Of a DNA stretch of 64,000 nt, positions 24,191 through 33,138 are shown piece after piece. The stretch's first letter is position 1. The number at the start of each line of letters is the position of its first letter. Origin of the DNA: Holophagales bacterium (GTDB lineage Bacteria; Acidobacteriota; Thermoanaerobaculia; Multivoradales; Multivoraceae); assembly GCA_009843505.1 (NCBI GenBank), contig VYDI01000027.1, positions 39,584 through 103,583 on the forward strand. Direction: 5' to 3'. A model generated the notes under the pieces. That model had not been told where the DNA came from. It worked only from the letters and a program-made list of their open reading frames with translations, and made no database searches. Both the position numbers and the translations under genes were made by a program.

Positions 24191-25114
24191 ATGTCACGAA
24201 TGAAGGTGTGGTTGGTGGTCGGTCTGGCGCTGGCGCTTGTGGCGCCGGTCGCCGCGGTGGACGACGAGGAGAAGAAGGTCCGCCGGATCGAGGTGAGGAA
24301 GATGATGGACTGCGCGGAGGGCGAGGACTGCGAAGAGCAGGTGAGCCGCCGGGTGGTCTTCGTCGGTGACGACGGCGATGTCCGTGTTCTGCACGACGGG
24401 GACCACGAGTGGGTCTCCGAGGAGAACGCCATGATCCTCAAGGCCGGCGACCACGACGTGCTTTTCATCGCGGATGAGCACGCCGACGGCGAAACCGGCG
24501 AGTCGGCGCGGCGGCACTTGCACCGGGTGATGCAGCGACTCGGCGAGCGCGGTTCGCGGCTGCACCTGCGGCACGGTGGCGGCGCGTTTCTCGGCGTGGA
24601 GCTCTCCGATCTCACCCCGGAACTGCGCACCCACTTCGGCGTGCCCCAGGACGCGGGCGTCATGGTCGGCAAGCTCGTGGACGAAAGCCCGGCTTTCCGG
24701 GCCGGTCTTGAGGTCGGCGACATCGTCACAGCGGTCGACGGTGAACCGGTTACCTCTTCGTCGGCGCTCGCGCGGGCGATCCGCGGCCACGAAGACGGCG
24801 AGACCGTCGTGCTCGAGGTCTGGCGCGATGGTCAGATGCAGAAGATCAGCGCTACCCTGGAAGAGCGGGAGCGGCGGGTCGAGATGTCCAGCGCGGCGGA
24901 CGGTGGACATGAAGCCCGGGTCATCGAGGTCAAGGTCGCCTGCGAGGACGGCGAAGATTGCACGGTCGACGTGGCCAACGCGAACTCCTTCGAGTTCGCG
25001 GCCTCGGCCTGCGGCGACTCCGGCGAGTGCGACGTGAAGGTCGACTGCACGGACGGCGACTGCGCCTGCACCGTGAACGGCGAAGCAGCCGACTGTTCCG
25101 AACTCGGCCTCTGA
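24191..25114 (+). CDS. Secreted PDZ-domain protein with acidic cysteine-rich tail
   Basis: The 307-residue protein has a signal peptide (about residues 1-22) and then an acidic segment with MMDCAEGEDCEEQ. A single PDZ domain follows (about residues 130-225: FLGVELSDLTPELRTHFGVP, SPAFRAGLEVGDIVTAVDGEPV, VVLEVWRDGQM). The C-terminal 75 residues are acidic and cysteine-rich, with VACEDGEDCTVDV, CGDSGECDVKVDC and DGDCACTVNG. There is no protease domain, so it is not HtrA; it may bind a periplasmic partner or metal. ATG 24191 is preferred over a GTG 33 nt upstream because it gives a clean signal peptide and has GGAGAAGG before it. Confidence 0.7.
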   Translation: MSRMKVWLVVGLALALVAPVAAVDDEEKKVRRIEVRKMMDCAEGEDCEEQVSRRVVFVGDDGDVRVLHDGDHEWVSEENAMILKAGDHDVLFIADEHADGETGESARRHLHRVMQRLGERGSRLHLRHGGGAFLGVELSDLTPELRTHFGVPQDAGVMVGKLVDESPAFRAGLEVGDIVTAVDGEPVTSSSALARAIRGHEDGETVVLEVWRDGQMQKISATLEERERRVEMSSAADGGHEARVIEVKVACEDGEDCTVDVANANSFEFAASACGDSGECDVKVDCTDGDCACTVNGEAADCSELGL

Positions 25115-25141
25115 TCGCAGGCCGTTGCTACGATCCGCGCG

Positions 25142-26164
25142 ATGCGCGCGGGCGTCTATCGCGGCCCCGGTGAAGTAGCGCTCGCGGAGCGGGCGCTGCC
25201 GGAACCCGGCCCGGGCGAGGTTCGGCTTCGGATCACCGCCTGCGGCTTGTGTGGGACCGACCTCCATCTGGTTCACAGTCCGGAGCCGATCATCGAGCCG
25301 GGCTCGATCATGGGCCACGAGATGGCCGGTGTTGTCGACGACCTGGGAGCAGGTGTCTCAGGCTTCGAGGCGGGAGAACCGGTCGTCGTGGAGCCGCTCG
25401 CATCCTGCGGTGACTGCGATCCGTGCCGGGAGGGCCGGGACTCGATCTGCCGGGAACTCGAGCTCTACGGCCTGCGGCGGCCGGGCGGCTTCGCGGATGC
25501 CGTCGTCGTGCCGGCCCATCGGTTGTACCGCGTTCCAGATTCGTTGCCGCCGTCTCTTGCCGCCCTCGCCGAACCGTTTGCGGTCGGGGTCCATGGACTT
25601 CGGCTCGCGGGCGTGGACCGGGAGAAGCCGCCGGCGAAGCTGCTGATCCTGGGCGCCGGTTCCATCGGTCTCGCGGCGGTCGCGGTGGCCCGCGCCTGGG
25701 ACTTCGGCCACGTGGCGATCACGGCCCGACACCCGCACCAGGCCGCGGCGGCGAAGCGGCTCGGCGCGCACGAGGTGCTGGACGCCGGCTCTCCAGAAGA
25801 GCTGACCGGATACGACGCGGATCTCGTGGTCGAGACGGTGGGTGGCCTGGCGGACACGATGACGGTGGCGGGCATCGCTCTCGCACCGGGCGGCACGATT
25901 TGCGTACTCGGTGTGTTCATGGGGCCCTTGACCCTCGACCCCCTCGTGCTGCTTGGCAAGGAAGCGCGCCTGCAGTGGTCGAACTGCTACTCGCGGAGGC
26001 CGGGCGAAGTCGACTTCGCCGATGCGGTGGGCATACTCGTTGCGGGTGGGGACGGCTACGACAGCCTGCTCACCCACCAGGTGCCGCTGGACGAGATCGA
26101 GCGCGCCTTCGAGATCGCGGGCGACAAGCGGTCGGGCGCGGTCAAGGTGACCGTCGTTCCCTAG
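25142..26164 (+). CDS. Zinc-dependent medium-chain alcohol dehydrogenase
   Basis: The 340-residue MDR-family protein has catalytic zinc residues in ITACGLCGTDLH (Cys37), GHEMAG and a downstream Glu. The structural zinc lobe CGDCDPCREGRDSIC follows, and the cofactor motif LGAGSIGLAAV. The layout matches threonine/sorbitol/glucitol dehydrogenases, so it likely oxidises a polyol or secondary alcohol with NAD(P)+. The ATG has no ribosome site, and a TACGAT -10-like hexamer at 25129-25134 ends 7 nt before it, so the mRNA may be leaderless. The SDR gene follows 30 bp downstream, forming a small catabolic pair. Confidence 0.85.
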   Translation: MRAGVYRGPGEVALAERALPEPGPGEVRLRITACGLCGTDLHLVHSPEPIIEPGSIMGHEMAGVVDDLGAGVSGFEAGEPVVVEPLASCGDCDPCREGRDSICRELELYGLRRPGGFADAVVVPAHRLYRVPDSLPPSLAALAEPFAVGVHGLRLAGVDREKPPAKLLILGAGSIGLAAVAVARAWDFGHVAITARHPHQAAAAKRLGAHEVLDAGSPEELTGYDADLVVETVGGLADTMTVAGIALAPGGTICVLGVFMGPLTLDPLVLLGKEARLQWSNCYSRRPGEVDFADAVGILVAGGDGYDSLLTHQVPLDEIERAFEIAGDKRSGAVKVTVVP

Positions 26165-26194
26165 TTTCCGAAACGAACCGATGGAGCACAGACG

Positions 26195-26983
26195 ATGAGC
26201 GGAAGACTCGAAGGGCGCGTGGCGATCGTGACCGGCGGCAACAGCGGCATCGGCGCCGCCACCGCCGCGACCTTCGCCCGGGAAGGCGCCCGCGTGGCGC
26301 TGATGGCACGGCGCGAGCTGGAGGGTGTCGAGGTCCAGGATGCGATCCGGGCTGCCGGCGGCGACGCGAAGTTCCTTGCCTGCGATGTTGGCGATTCCGA
26401 GGCTGTCGAAGCGGCTGTCGCCGCGGCGGTCGACCACTTCGGACGCGTCGACATCCTCTTCAACAACGCCGGCGGCGGAGCAGGCGAGAACTTCCCCGAC
26501 GAGTCGAACGAGGTCTGGGATCGAGTCATCCGGGTCAACCTGACGGGTACCTTCTACATGTCGAGGGCGGTCTGGCCGCATCTCCTGGCAGCCGGCGGCG
26601 GCGCGATCGTCAACATGTCGTCCCTGGCGGCGACCACGGGCTTCAGCGAGGCGATCCAGGAACTGGCCGGCGGACTGCCATCCTCGTCGTACTACGCGGC
26701 GAAGGCGGGTGTCGACGCGTTCACTCGCTACCTGGCGAGCATGGGCGGACGCCACGGCATCCGTGCGAACTGCGTGCGGCCGGGACAGGTGATCACGCCC
26801 GGCGCGACGAATCCGGCTGGCGACCACTGGTTCAAGCCCATGTTCGAGCACATGCAGATCATCCCGGGACCCGGGATGCCGGAAGACGTGGCGAACGTCG
26901 TGCTCTTCCTGGTGTCGGACGAGGCGCGGTTCCTCACCGGGGAGATGGTGAACATCGACGGCGGCATGCCGCGCAAGCTCTAG
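26195..26983 (+). CDS. SDR family oxidoreductase
   Basis: The 262-residue classical SDR has the cofactor motif TGGNSGIGAAT, DV after strand 4 (ACDVGDSE), NNAGGG, Ser in VNMSSLAAT and the YxxxK site as YYAAKAG. The C-terminal TGEMVNIDGG is typical. A loop of extra residues (FSEAIQELAGGLPSS) lies between the catalytic Ser and Tyr, which may shape the substrate pocket. GGAGCA precedes the ATG. It is paired with the zinc alcohol dehydrogenase upstream, so both may act on the same sugar or polyol; this is inference from spacing. Confidence 0.83.
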   Translation: MSGRLEGRVAIVTGGNSGIGAATAATFAREGARVALMARRELEGVEVQDAIRAAGGDAKFLACDVGDSEAVEAAVAAAVDHFGRVDILFNNAGGGAGENFPDESNEVWDRVIRVNLTGTFYMSRAVWPHLLAAGGGAIVNMSSLAATTGFSEAIQELAGGLPSSSYYAAKAGVDAFTRYLASMGGRHGIRANCVRPGQVITPGATNPAGDHWFKPMFEHMQIIPGPGMPEDVANVVLFLVSDEARFLTGEMVNIDGGMPRKL

Positions 26984-27011
26984 ACGCTTTCCGGCTGCAC
27001 CCCGGCCAGGA

Positions 27012-28430
27012 TCAGACTTCCGGCCAGCTTGGGTGCCAGGGACGGGCGCGCTCGAACAGGCGGGCGGCCCGGAGCACCAGGTCGTCCCGGTGTCGCGGTC
27101 CGACGATCTGCAGGCCGACCGGCAGGCCGGCGTCGGACAGGCCGGCGCGCACCGTCGCCGCCGGGTGGCCGGACATGTTGAACGGAATCGTGAACGCCGC
27201 GACGCCGGCCGGCACCTGCTCCCTGCCCTCGGTTTGGGTCGGGAAGGGACCGCGCGCGGGCGGCGGGTCGTAGGGCACCGTCGGCGTCAGCAGCAGATCG
27301 AAGCGATTGAAGACCTCGCTGCACCAGAGATTCAGCTGAGCCCGTTCACGCGCCGCGGCGCCGAACGTCTCGGGCGTCATTTCCCAGGAGCGCTCCAGCG
27401 CCTCCGCGAACGAGTGCGTCATGTCCTGGCGCCGGTTGCGAAGCGGCTCGTGGATCTGGCCGGCGATCAGGAAGTTGCCGAGCGTGCCCCAGGCCGCCGT
27501 GAGCATCGGTGGGCCGCCGGGGACGTGGTCCTCGAGCGGTTCGACCGAAAGGCCGGATTGATCGAACGCAGCCGCCGCGTCCGCGGCCACGCGTGCGACG
27601 TCCGATTGGACCCTTGCGTATCCGAGGTCCGGTGACCATGCGATGCGGACGGAAGACGGGAGGCCCGACTCGAGCACTTCGCGGTAGCTCAGACCCGGGT
27701 GGGGCAACGAGCCCGGATCGCAGGGCGAGGGGCCGGCGACCAGGTCGAGGAACAGGGCCCCGTCCTCCACTGTGCGGGTGAGGGGACCGTAGACCGCGGT
27801 GCTGCCGTAGTCCCAGGCCTTCATTGGCCCGCGCGGTATCCGGCCCTGGCTGGGCTTCAGGCCGAACGCGCCGGTGAAACTGGCTGGAATCCGGATCGAG
27901 CCGCCGCCGTCGGAGGAGGTGACGAGTGGCAGCACTCCACCCGCCAGCACCGCGGAGGAACCGCCGCTCGAGCCGCCGGGAGTGCGCTCCAGGTTCCAGG
28001 GCGAGCGCGTGACACCGAACAGGGGGTTCTTGGTGATCGCCGTGAACCCGAACTCGGGAGTGTTCGTCTTGCCGACGACGATGGCGCCGGCGTCTCGAAG
28101 CCGCGTCACCTGGGTCGAGTCCGCCTCGGCGACCGAGTCGCGGAACACCCGCGAACCCATCGACGTCACCATGCCGGCCACGTCCTCGAGGTCCTTGACG
28201 CCGAGGGGCACGCCCTCGAGCGGCCGGGCGTCACCGGCAGCGCGGCGCGCGTCGGCCGCCTCGGCGTCGGCCAGCAACTCTCCGCGTGGCCGCTGGCTGA
28301 CGACGGCGTTGAGCTTCGGGTGCGTGGCTTCGACGCGCTCCAGGGTCGCGTCCATCAACTCGACGCACGAGAGTTCCCCGGCCGACAGAAGGTCGAGGAG
28401 CTGAATCAGGCTGAGGCGGTCGAGGTGCAT
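27012..28430 (-). CDS. Amidase signature family hydrolase
   Basis: The 472-residue amidase-signature enzyme has the Ser-cisSer-Lys triad: Lys79 in PLGVKDLEDV, cis-Ser154 in PGGSSGGSSA and nucleophile Ser178 in DGGGSIRIPASF, with the family's 24-residue spacing between the two serines. No membrane anchor or signal peptide is seen. It hydrolyses a carboxamide; GatA is unlikely because gatB/gatC are absent here and the C-terminal half is generic. The start codon lies inside the 3' end of the O-antigen ligase-like gene (25-bp overlap), so the two are translated from one mRNA. Confidence 0.85.
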   Translation of the reverse strand: MHLDRLSLIQLLDLLSAGELSCVELMDATLERVEATHPKLNAVVSQRPRGELLADAEAADARRAAGDARPLEGVPLGVKDLEDVAGMVTSMGSRVFRDSVAEADSTQVTRLRDAGAIVVGKTNTPEFGFTAITKNPLFGVTRSPWNLERTPGGSSGGSSAVLAGGVLPLVTSSDGGGSIRIPASFTGAFGLKPSQGRIPRGPMKAWDYGSTAVYGPLTRTVEDGALFLDLVAGPSPCDPGSLPHPGLSYREVLESGLPSSVRIAWSPDLGYARVQSDVARVAADAAAAFDQSGLSVEPLEDHVPGGPPMLTAAWGTLGNFLIAGQIHEPLRNRRQDMTHSFAEALERSWEMTPETFGAAARERAQLNLWCSEVFNRFDLLLTPTVPYDPPPARGPFPTQTEGREQVPAGVAAFTIPFNMSGHPAATVRAGLSDAGLPVGLQIVGPRHRDDLVLRAARLFERARPWHPSWPEV

Positions 28431-29692
28431 GCCGAATCTCCGGGCTGGTCGTCTGGAGCGCGGAGGATAACCGGCAGGGCCAGCAGGAACAGCGTCCAGC
28501 GCTGGATCTCCGTGTCACGCCAGTTCGCTTCGAACAGACCGGCCACGTTCAGCGCCAGGAGCGCGAAGAGGACGCCGAGGTAGAGATCGGCGCGCGGCCC
28601 GGCCCGGCCGCCTTCGCGGCGATAGCCCTCGAACGCCATCGCCGCCGCCGCCGCCATCAGCCAGAGATAGGCGAGCAGTGACGGGATGCCGCGGCTGGCG
28701 GCCATGTGGACGAACGTGTTGTGCAGGTGTTTCACCCGCGCGCGGACCGAGGTCGGATGGCGGTAGGCCGGGTACCACTCGCGGACCATGACGGGGCCGA
28801 TGCCCGTGAAGGGGCGGTCGGCGATCATCTGGCCGCCGGCCCACAGCATGCACAGGCGGTCGTAGTTCGAGGGATAGCGGAGTTCGATCATCGACGTCGC
28901 TCGCTGCCAGTAGGTCGGCCACAGGGTCGGTGCAACGGCTGCGAGTGAGGCGGCGGCCAGGACCAGCGCGGCCGCGAAACCCAGGAAGACGCGCCGGCGC
29001 TGAAGGGCCATCGCCGCGACCGCGAGGGCGAAGGCGCCCACCCAGGCGCTGCGGGTCAGAGTCAAGGCCAGCGCCCCGCCGACGAGTGCCAGACCGACCC
29101 AGTTGACGCCGGAGCGCCAGCCGCCCGCGCTGCTGAGGCGGCCGGCGATCAGGGCGAGGCCGAGCAGGAGGACGCCAGAGAAGGTCATGTAGTGCGAGAA
29201 CGGTCCGGGGATCCGTTGGTGGAGCGGGCCATAGTCGGTGAAGGCAAACTGCGCCAGGCCGTAGACGGCGAGTACGGCGGAGATTCCGACCAGGGAAGCG
29301 ATGGCGACCCGCGCCTGGCGTTCGCCACGGACGAGCAGGAGCGCAAGCGGCAGGGTCAGGACGGCGTAGAGCGTGGAGAGCTCCTTGAGGCTGGTCTCCG
29401 GATCGTAGGAGAAGACGGCCGAGAGCACGAAGCAGCCCGCGTAGAGGCCTAGGGGGAGCAGGATCCGCCGCCTCCGTCGCCGGTCCTCCTCGGCCGTGGC
29501 GAAGTGGAGCCGCCGCCGTCGGATGGCGGCCCAGATCAGGGTGAAGAAGAGGAGGAAGTTCGACAACGCGATGCCGAAGGTGGTGACGAGGTGGCTCACG
29601 AAGAGCCAGAACCCCGCGTTGCCCCCCGCCGCTCGGCCTGGCCGGACGATCGCGCGCTCGATCGCCCTCATCGCCGCGCGCGCACCGCTCAT
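28406..29692 (-). CDS. O-antigen ligase / polymerase-like membrane protein
   Basis: The 428-residue polytopic protein has about 10-12 hydrophobic segments and a large periplasmic loop containing PFTGIGPVMVREWYP, then HLHNTFVHMAASRGIPSLLAY. This His-Asn loop motif is typical of WaaL/Wzy-type glycan ligases and polymerases (Wzy_C). It would join a lipid-linked glycan to an acceptor on the outer face of the inner membrane. It follows the VWA gene by 19 bp and overlaps the amidase start. No other glycan genes are adjacent, so the acceptor is unknown. Confidence 0.75.
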   Translation of the reverse strand: MSGARAAMRAIERAIVRPGRAAGGNAGFWLFVSHLVTTFGIALSNFLLFFTLIWAAIRRRRLHFATAEEDRRRRRRILLPLGLYAGCFVLSAVFSYDPETSLKELSTLYAVLTLPLALLLVRGERQARVAIASLVGISAVLAVYGLAQFAFTDYGPLHQRIPGPFSHYMTFSGVLLLGLALIAGRLSSAGGWRSGVNWVGLALVGGALALTLTRSAWVGAFALAVAAMALQRRRVFLGFAAALVLAAASLAAVAPTLWPTYWQRATSMIELRYPSNYDRLCMLWAGGQMIADRPFTGIGPVMVREWYPAYRHPTSVRARVKHLHNTFVHMAASRGIPSLLAYLWLMAAAAAMAFEGYRREGGRAGPRADLYLGVLFALLALNVAGLFEANWRDTEIQRWTLFLLALPVILRAPDDQPGDSACTSTASA

Positions 29693-29711
29693 GCCGGCAG
29701 TCTACGTCTCC

Positions 29712-32216
29712 TTATCTCCCGCGGCTCCGCACTCCGGTCACGGTCAGGGCCGCCCGCGACACCTCGACCTCGATGTCCCGCAGCCCGTCGGCGCCCGCCT
29801 CGACGCCGGGCGGCGGTTCGAAGGCAATCAGGTACTGGGAACGGAGAGCGCGCTCGATCTCCCGGTAGATGCGGTCGAGGTCCTCGACCGAAGCGGCCGC
29901 GTGGTAGCGGCCGCCGGTGCTCTCCGCGAGGCGCTCGAGCGCTTCCGTGGTTGCCTCGTCCGAGACTCTCAGGGCGATCGGATAGACGACGACGCCGGCC
30001 AGTTCAACCTGCGCCAGAACGCGCTCGAAGTCGAGATTGCTGTCCGTGTCGGCGCCGTCGCTGAGCACGACCAGGGCGCGCCGATCCGGACGGCCAGCGA
30101 ACGACGAGACGGCATAGGCGATCCCGTCGTAGAGCCGGGTCGAGCCCCAGGCCCGCAGGCCCTCGGCGGCGTAGCGGAGCAGGCGCGTGTCGCCTGAGAA
30201 AGGCGCCAGGCGGTCGAGGTCGTGGTTGAACACGATCAGACTGGCGGTGTCGCGATCGGTCAGGATGCCCTCGAAGAAACGCTGCGCACTGGTCGCGGCG
30301 ACGCGGACGCCGCGACCCATCGAACTCGAGATGTCCATCAGCAGGGCAACGGTGAGCGGTCTGTCGGCGAGGTTCCGGAAGTCCCGGATCCGTGCCTCGA
30401 CGCCGCGGTGCAGAACGCGGAAATCGGCCGCGTCCAGTCCCGTTGCCGGTCCCGCCTGCCGTCCGCCGACGGAAACCAGCAGGTCGACAAGGCGCACTTC
30501 GATCTCCTCCGGTGCTCCTGAGCCGAGGAAGACGAGGTCTTCGACCGTTTCGCCCGTGCGGAGCGTTGCGGCGGCCCGAACGAAGCTCAGCGGCAGCCGC
30601 AGTCCGGCTGGCAGCCGGCATCGAAACGGCGGGGCGGTCATGCTTTCGAGGAGTTCGGCGTCCAGATGGCAGTCGACGCGGTCGAGCTCCCGGCCGGACG
30701 GGACGTCGACGCGCAGGGGCAGCTCGAGCGCCTCCGCGACGACCGCCGGGTCCGGGCGCTCGAGCGCGATCGAGAACGGATGTTCCTCCCGCTCGATCTC
30801 CAGTACGTGACGAGCCAGGAGTGATCCCGCGGCGTTGTGTCCCTGGACCTCGATCAGGTGGCGGCGGCCCGGCAGATCGAGGTCCTGCACGAAGGGAGGG
30901 GCGTCGATGGTCGCGACCGCCGCGCCGTCGCGCAGGAAGACGACCCGGGACACGGCCGCGCTGGCGACGACACGGGCGGTGAAGGTCGAACCGAGGACGC
31001 GGCCCTCGGGCGCCAGCAACTCGACGCTCGGCAGTTGGTTGAGCGCGATCGTCTCGCGCCGGCTCAGGAGGCCGAGGCCGGGGACATCGGGCTGCACGTC
31101 GAGCGCCGGCACCTCGAGCGTGCTGCTCGTCCGGAGGAGGCCGCGACCCAGGCGGTCCTCGGCGCGGATCTCCAGCCGGTAGGCGCCGGCCGGCAGCCGC
31201 CGGTAGAAGTCGAGGGCGACATCTGCTGTTCCGCCGCTCAGGTGATGAGTGACGACGAAGGCGTCGGCCAGCCGGTCGCGCAGGAAGACGTCGCCGGTGA
31301 TCGTCACGCGTTCGAGGATCTGGCCGGCGCCGATGGCGGCGAGGTGTTCGGCCGGCAGTCGCAGCTGGCCACGCATCGCCGTGCGCCGGTTCTCCGTACC
31401 GAGGGGTTCGAAGTCGAGCGAGACGCGCGGCAGGGTCATGGCGTCCGCGTCGAGGACGGCTTCGACGCGAAGGAAGCGGTCGACCCAGCCGGCATCGGAT
31501 GCTGCGTCGCCCCAGCCCAGCCGCTCGATGAAGTCCCGCCAACCGACGGCGCGCCCGAGTCGCCGCTCCAGGCGGCGGCGCTCGGTTGGGGTCAGGCAGC
31601 GGCGTCGCTCGGCCTGGTCGAGTACACGGAACGCGCCGGCCATCGGCGTCTCGGCGTCGTCGGAGCGGCCGCCGTCGTGCTGTTCCCGATCGAAAGTCAG
31701 ATCGACGCCGGAGGACGGTGACCACAGCCGCAGCGACCGCGGGTCGAAGTTCACCTGCTGGACGAAGGCCAGAACGATCTCGTCTTCATCCGGGAGAGGC
31801 GGACGGCCGAGCTGGTGTTCGAGTCGCCAGCCGTCGTAGGTCCAGATCTCGATCCGCCGGAGCTCCGACTCGCAGGGCTCGACGGTCTGGCGGTCAGCCG
31901 GCTTGCCGGCCAGGAGCACGGCGCGCTCCATCGCCGGCGAGCGTTCCCTCAGCTGGTCGCGGGCCTCGCGGTTCTCCTGCCAGCGCTCGAGCAGACGCTC
32001 CGGCCGGGCCGCCCAGAAGGCGCGCAGGAAGCGCTCGCGCGCGCCCGGACCTTCCAGACGCTCGAAGGCGCGACGCTCCGCTTCGGCAAGCAGCGGCTCC
32101 ACTTCCGCGAGCCACTGCTCGTAGAAGTCCGTCAGCCGCGCCTGCGGCCGCCGGCTGCCCTGGGCTGCGGCCGGTGTCGCGGCAGCGGCGAGCAGCGTCG
32201 CCGCGACGAAGATCAC
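29712..32216 (-). CDS. Secreted GWxTD-like / VWFA protein of acidobacterial type
   Basis: The 834-residue exported protein starts at GTG 32216 with a signal peptide (IFVAATLLAAAATPAAAQG). The N-terminal part has FLRAFWAARPERLLERWQENR, VLLAGKPADRQTVEPCESE and IEIWTYDGW, resembling the GWxTD domain. Middle regions look like repeated beta-sandwiches. The C-terminus is a von Willebrand A domain with MIDAS DISSS from Asp628 and LSDGADTDSN, the form I know as the acidobacterial VWFA-related domain. It probably mediates protein binding in the periplasm. An in-frame ATG at 32336 exists but overlaps the upstream gene and gives a poor leader, so GTG is preferred. Confidence 0.7.
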   Translation of the reverse strand: MIFVAATLLAAAATPAAAQGSRRPQARLTDFYEQWLAEVEPLLAEAERRAFERLEGPGARERFLRAFWAARPERLLERWQENREARDQLRERSPAMERAVLLAGKPADRQTVEPCESELRRIEIWTYDGWRLEHQLGRPPLPDEDEIVLAFVQQVNFDPRSLRLWSPSSGVDLTFDREQHDGGRSDDAETPMAGAFRVLDQAERRRCLTPTERRRLERRLGRAVGWRDFIERLGWGDAASDAGWVDRFLRVEAVLDADAMTLPRVSLDFEPLGTENRRTAMRGQLRLPAEHLAAIGAGQILERVTITGDVFLRDRLADAFVVTHHLSGGTADVALDFYRRLPAGAYRLEIRAEDRLGRGLLRTSSTLEVPALDVQPDVPGLGLLSRRETIALNQLPSVELLAPEGRVLGSTFTARVVASAAVSRVVFLRDGAAVATIDAPPFVQDLDLPGRRHLIEVQGHNAAGSLLARHVLEIEREEHPFSIALERPDPAVVAEALELPLRVDVPSGRELDRVDCHLDAELLESMTAPPFRCRLPAGLRLPLSFVRAAATLRTGETVEDLVFLGSGAPEEIEVRLVDLLVSVGGRQAGPATGLDAADFRVLHRGVEARIRDFRNLADRPLTVALLMDISSSMGRGVRVAATSAQRFFEGILTDRDTASLIVFNHDLDRLAPFSGDTRLLRYAAEGLRAWGSTRLYDGIAYAVSSFAGRPDRRALVVLSDGADTDSNLDFERVLAQVELAGVVVYPIALRVSDEATTEALERLAESTGGRYHAAASVEDLDRIYREIERALRSQYLIAFEPPPGVEAGADGLRDIEVEVSRAALTVTGVRSRGR

Positions 32217-32217
32217 C

Positions 32218-32245
32218 GGTGCGGCCGCGCCGACGCGGCCGCACC
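32218..32245. terminator. Perfect 12-bp hairpin abutting the VWA gene start
   Basis: GGTGCGGCCGCG (32218-32229) pairs with CGCGGCCGCACC (32234-32245) around a CCGA loop. It follows the lipoprotein stop at 32278 and ends 1 nt before GTG 32216 on the minus strand. It could stop upstream transcripts, though no T-run follows, or occlude the VWA ribosome site. Confidence 0.5.
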
Positions 32246-32277
32246 GGGGAAGGAGCTGTTTCGGGCGGCTCGAGCCT

Positions 32278-33093
32278 CTACTCCGGGAGGAGCGCCTTGA
32301 TCGCGTCGGAAGGCTCGAAGGCGCTCGGGTCGACATCGTCGAAGGTCACGGAGTCGATGGTCTGGGTGATCTCCATGCCGAAGGACGGGATGCTCGTGGT
32401 CGTGGACGTTGCGAACAGGACGCCGCCGAACTCCTTGTACTCACCTAGGGTAGTGCTCGTTTCCATGGTGCCCATCTCGCTTGTGGTGGTCGCTTCCTCG
32501 CCGATCAGCAGGCCTGTCTCCACGGCGAAGTAGCGCGACGACTCGTTGCCGTCAACGTCGACGAGATCGATCTGGTAGGCGGCCTGATCGTTCCATTCGG
32601 TCTCGCCGACCGCGGTCTGCTGGGAGTAGAGCTCGTCGTACTCCAGGTCCCCGTGAATGCGGGTCTGGTTCTTCAGGGCGCTCAACTCGCCGCCCTCGAG
32701 CAGGCGCGCGCCCTGCATCGGGTCCTCGGACCATCCGAAATCGCCGTTGAACCCCTGAACGTTGCTGCCGAAGCCCGGGATCTCGATGTTCACGAGGCCC
32801 TTGTCGGGTGCGGCAAGGTAGATCGTCGCCTCGCCTGACAGGCCCATCGCCGGCATCTCGAAGGCGCCCTTGATCGTCATCGAGGTGTGCGCGCGGATGG
32901 CATCTTCGCCGCCGATCGCTTCGACGTGACGGGCGATGATCTTCTGCTCCTCCGTCAGCTCCGGCGGTGGAGGAGGCTCTGGTGCGGCCGCGGCCGGGGC
33001 TTCTCCGGCTTCGTAGGCGGCGCAGCCGCCGAGAATGAGGCCGCAGCAGGCGAGTACGAGCAGAGCGTTGCGGCTGGTGATGTTGATGGTCAT
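32278..33093 (-). CDS. LolA-like lipoprotein, tandem paralog 2
   Basis: The 271-residue protein has a lipobox LILGGC near residue 22-23, then a Pro/Glu-rich linker and a conserved domain starting EQKIIARHVEAIGGEDAIRAHTS. The pattern (a short helix, then strands with GFNGDFGW and ending FEPSDAIKALLPE) resembles the LolA/LolB or outer-membrane-lipoprotein-sorting fold seen in many secreted Acidobacteriota proteins. It is clearly paralogous to the gene at 33139-33924, sharing the C-terminal VTFDDVDPS.FEPSDAIKALLPE. ATG 33093 has AGGAG upstream. Role unknown; it probably binds a hydrophobic ligand. Confidence 0.65.
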   Translation of the reverse strand: MTINITSRNALLVLACCGLILGGCAAYEAGEAPAAAAPEPPPPPELTEEQKIIARHVEAIGGEDAIRAHTSMTIKGAFEMPAMGLSGEATIYLAAPDKGLVNIEIPGFGSNVQGFNGDFGWSEDPMQGARLLEGGELSALKNQTRIHGDLEYDELYSQQTAVGETEWNDQAAYQIDLVDVDGNESSRYFAVETGLLIGEEATTTSEMGTMETSTTLGEYKEFGGVLFATSTTTSIPSFGMEITQTIDSVTFDDVDPSAFEPSDAIKALLPE

Positions 33094-33138
33094 GGATGAT
33101 CTCCTGGGTTCCTTGTGTGTGCGGGTTCGTGGCACGGT

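Noticed and set aside
24191..25114. PDZ protein considered as an HtrA/DegP protease
   Set aside because: There is no trypsin-like domain and no GNSGG motif; only one PDZ domain and cysteine-rich flanks are present.
27012..28430. Amidase considered as GatA
   Set aside because: No gatB or gatC is nearby, and the sequence outside the signature is generic for amidases.
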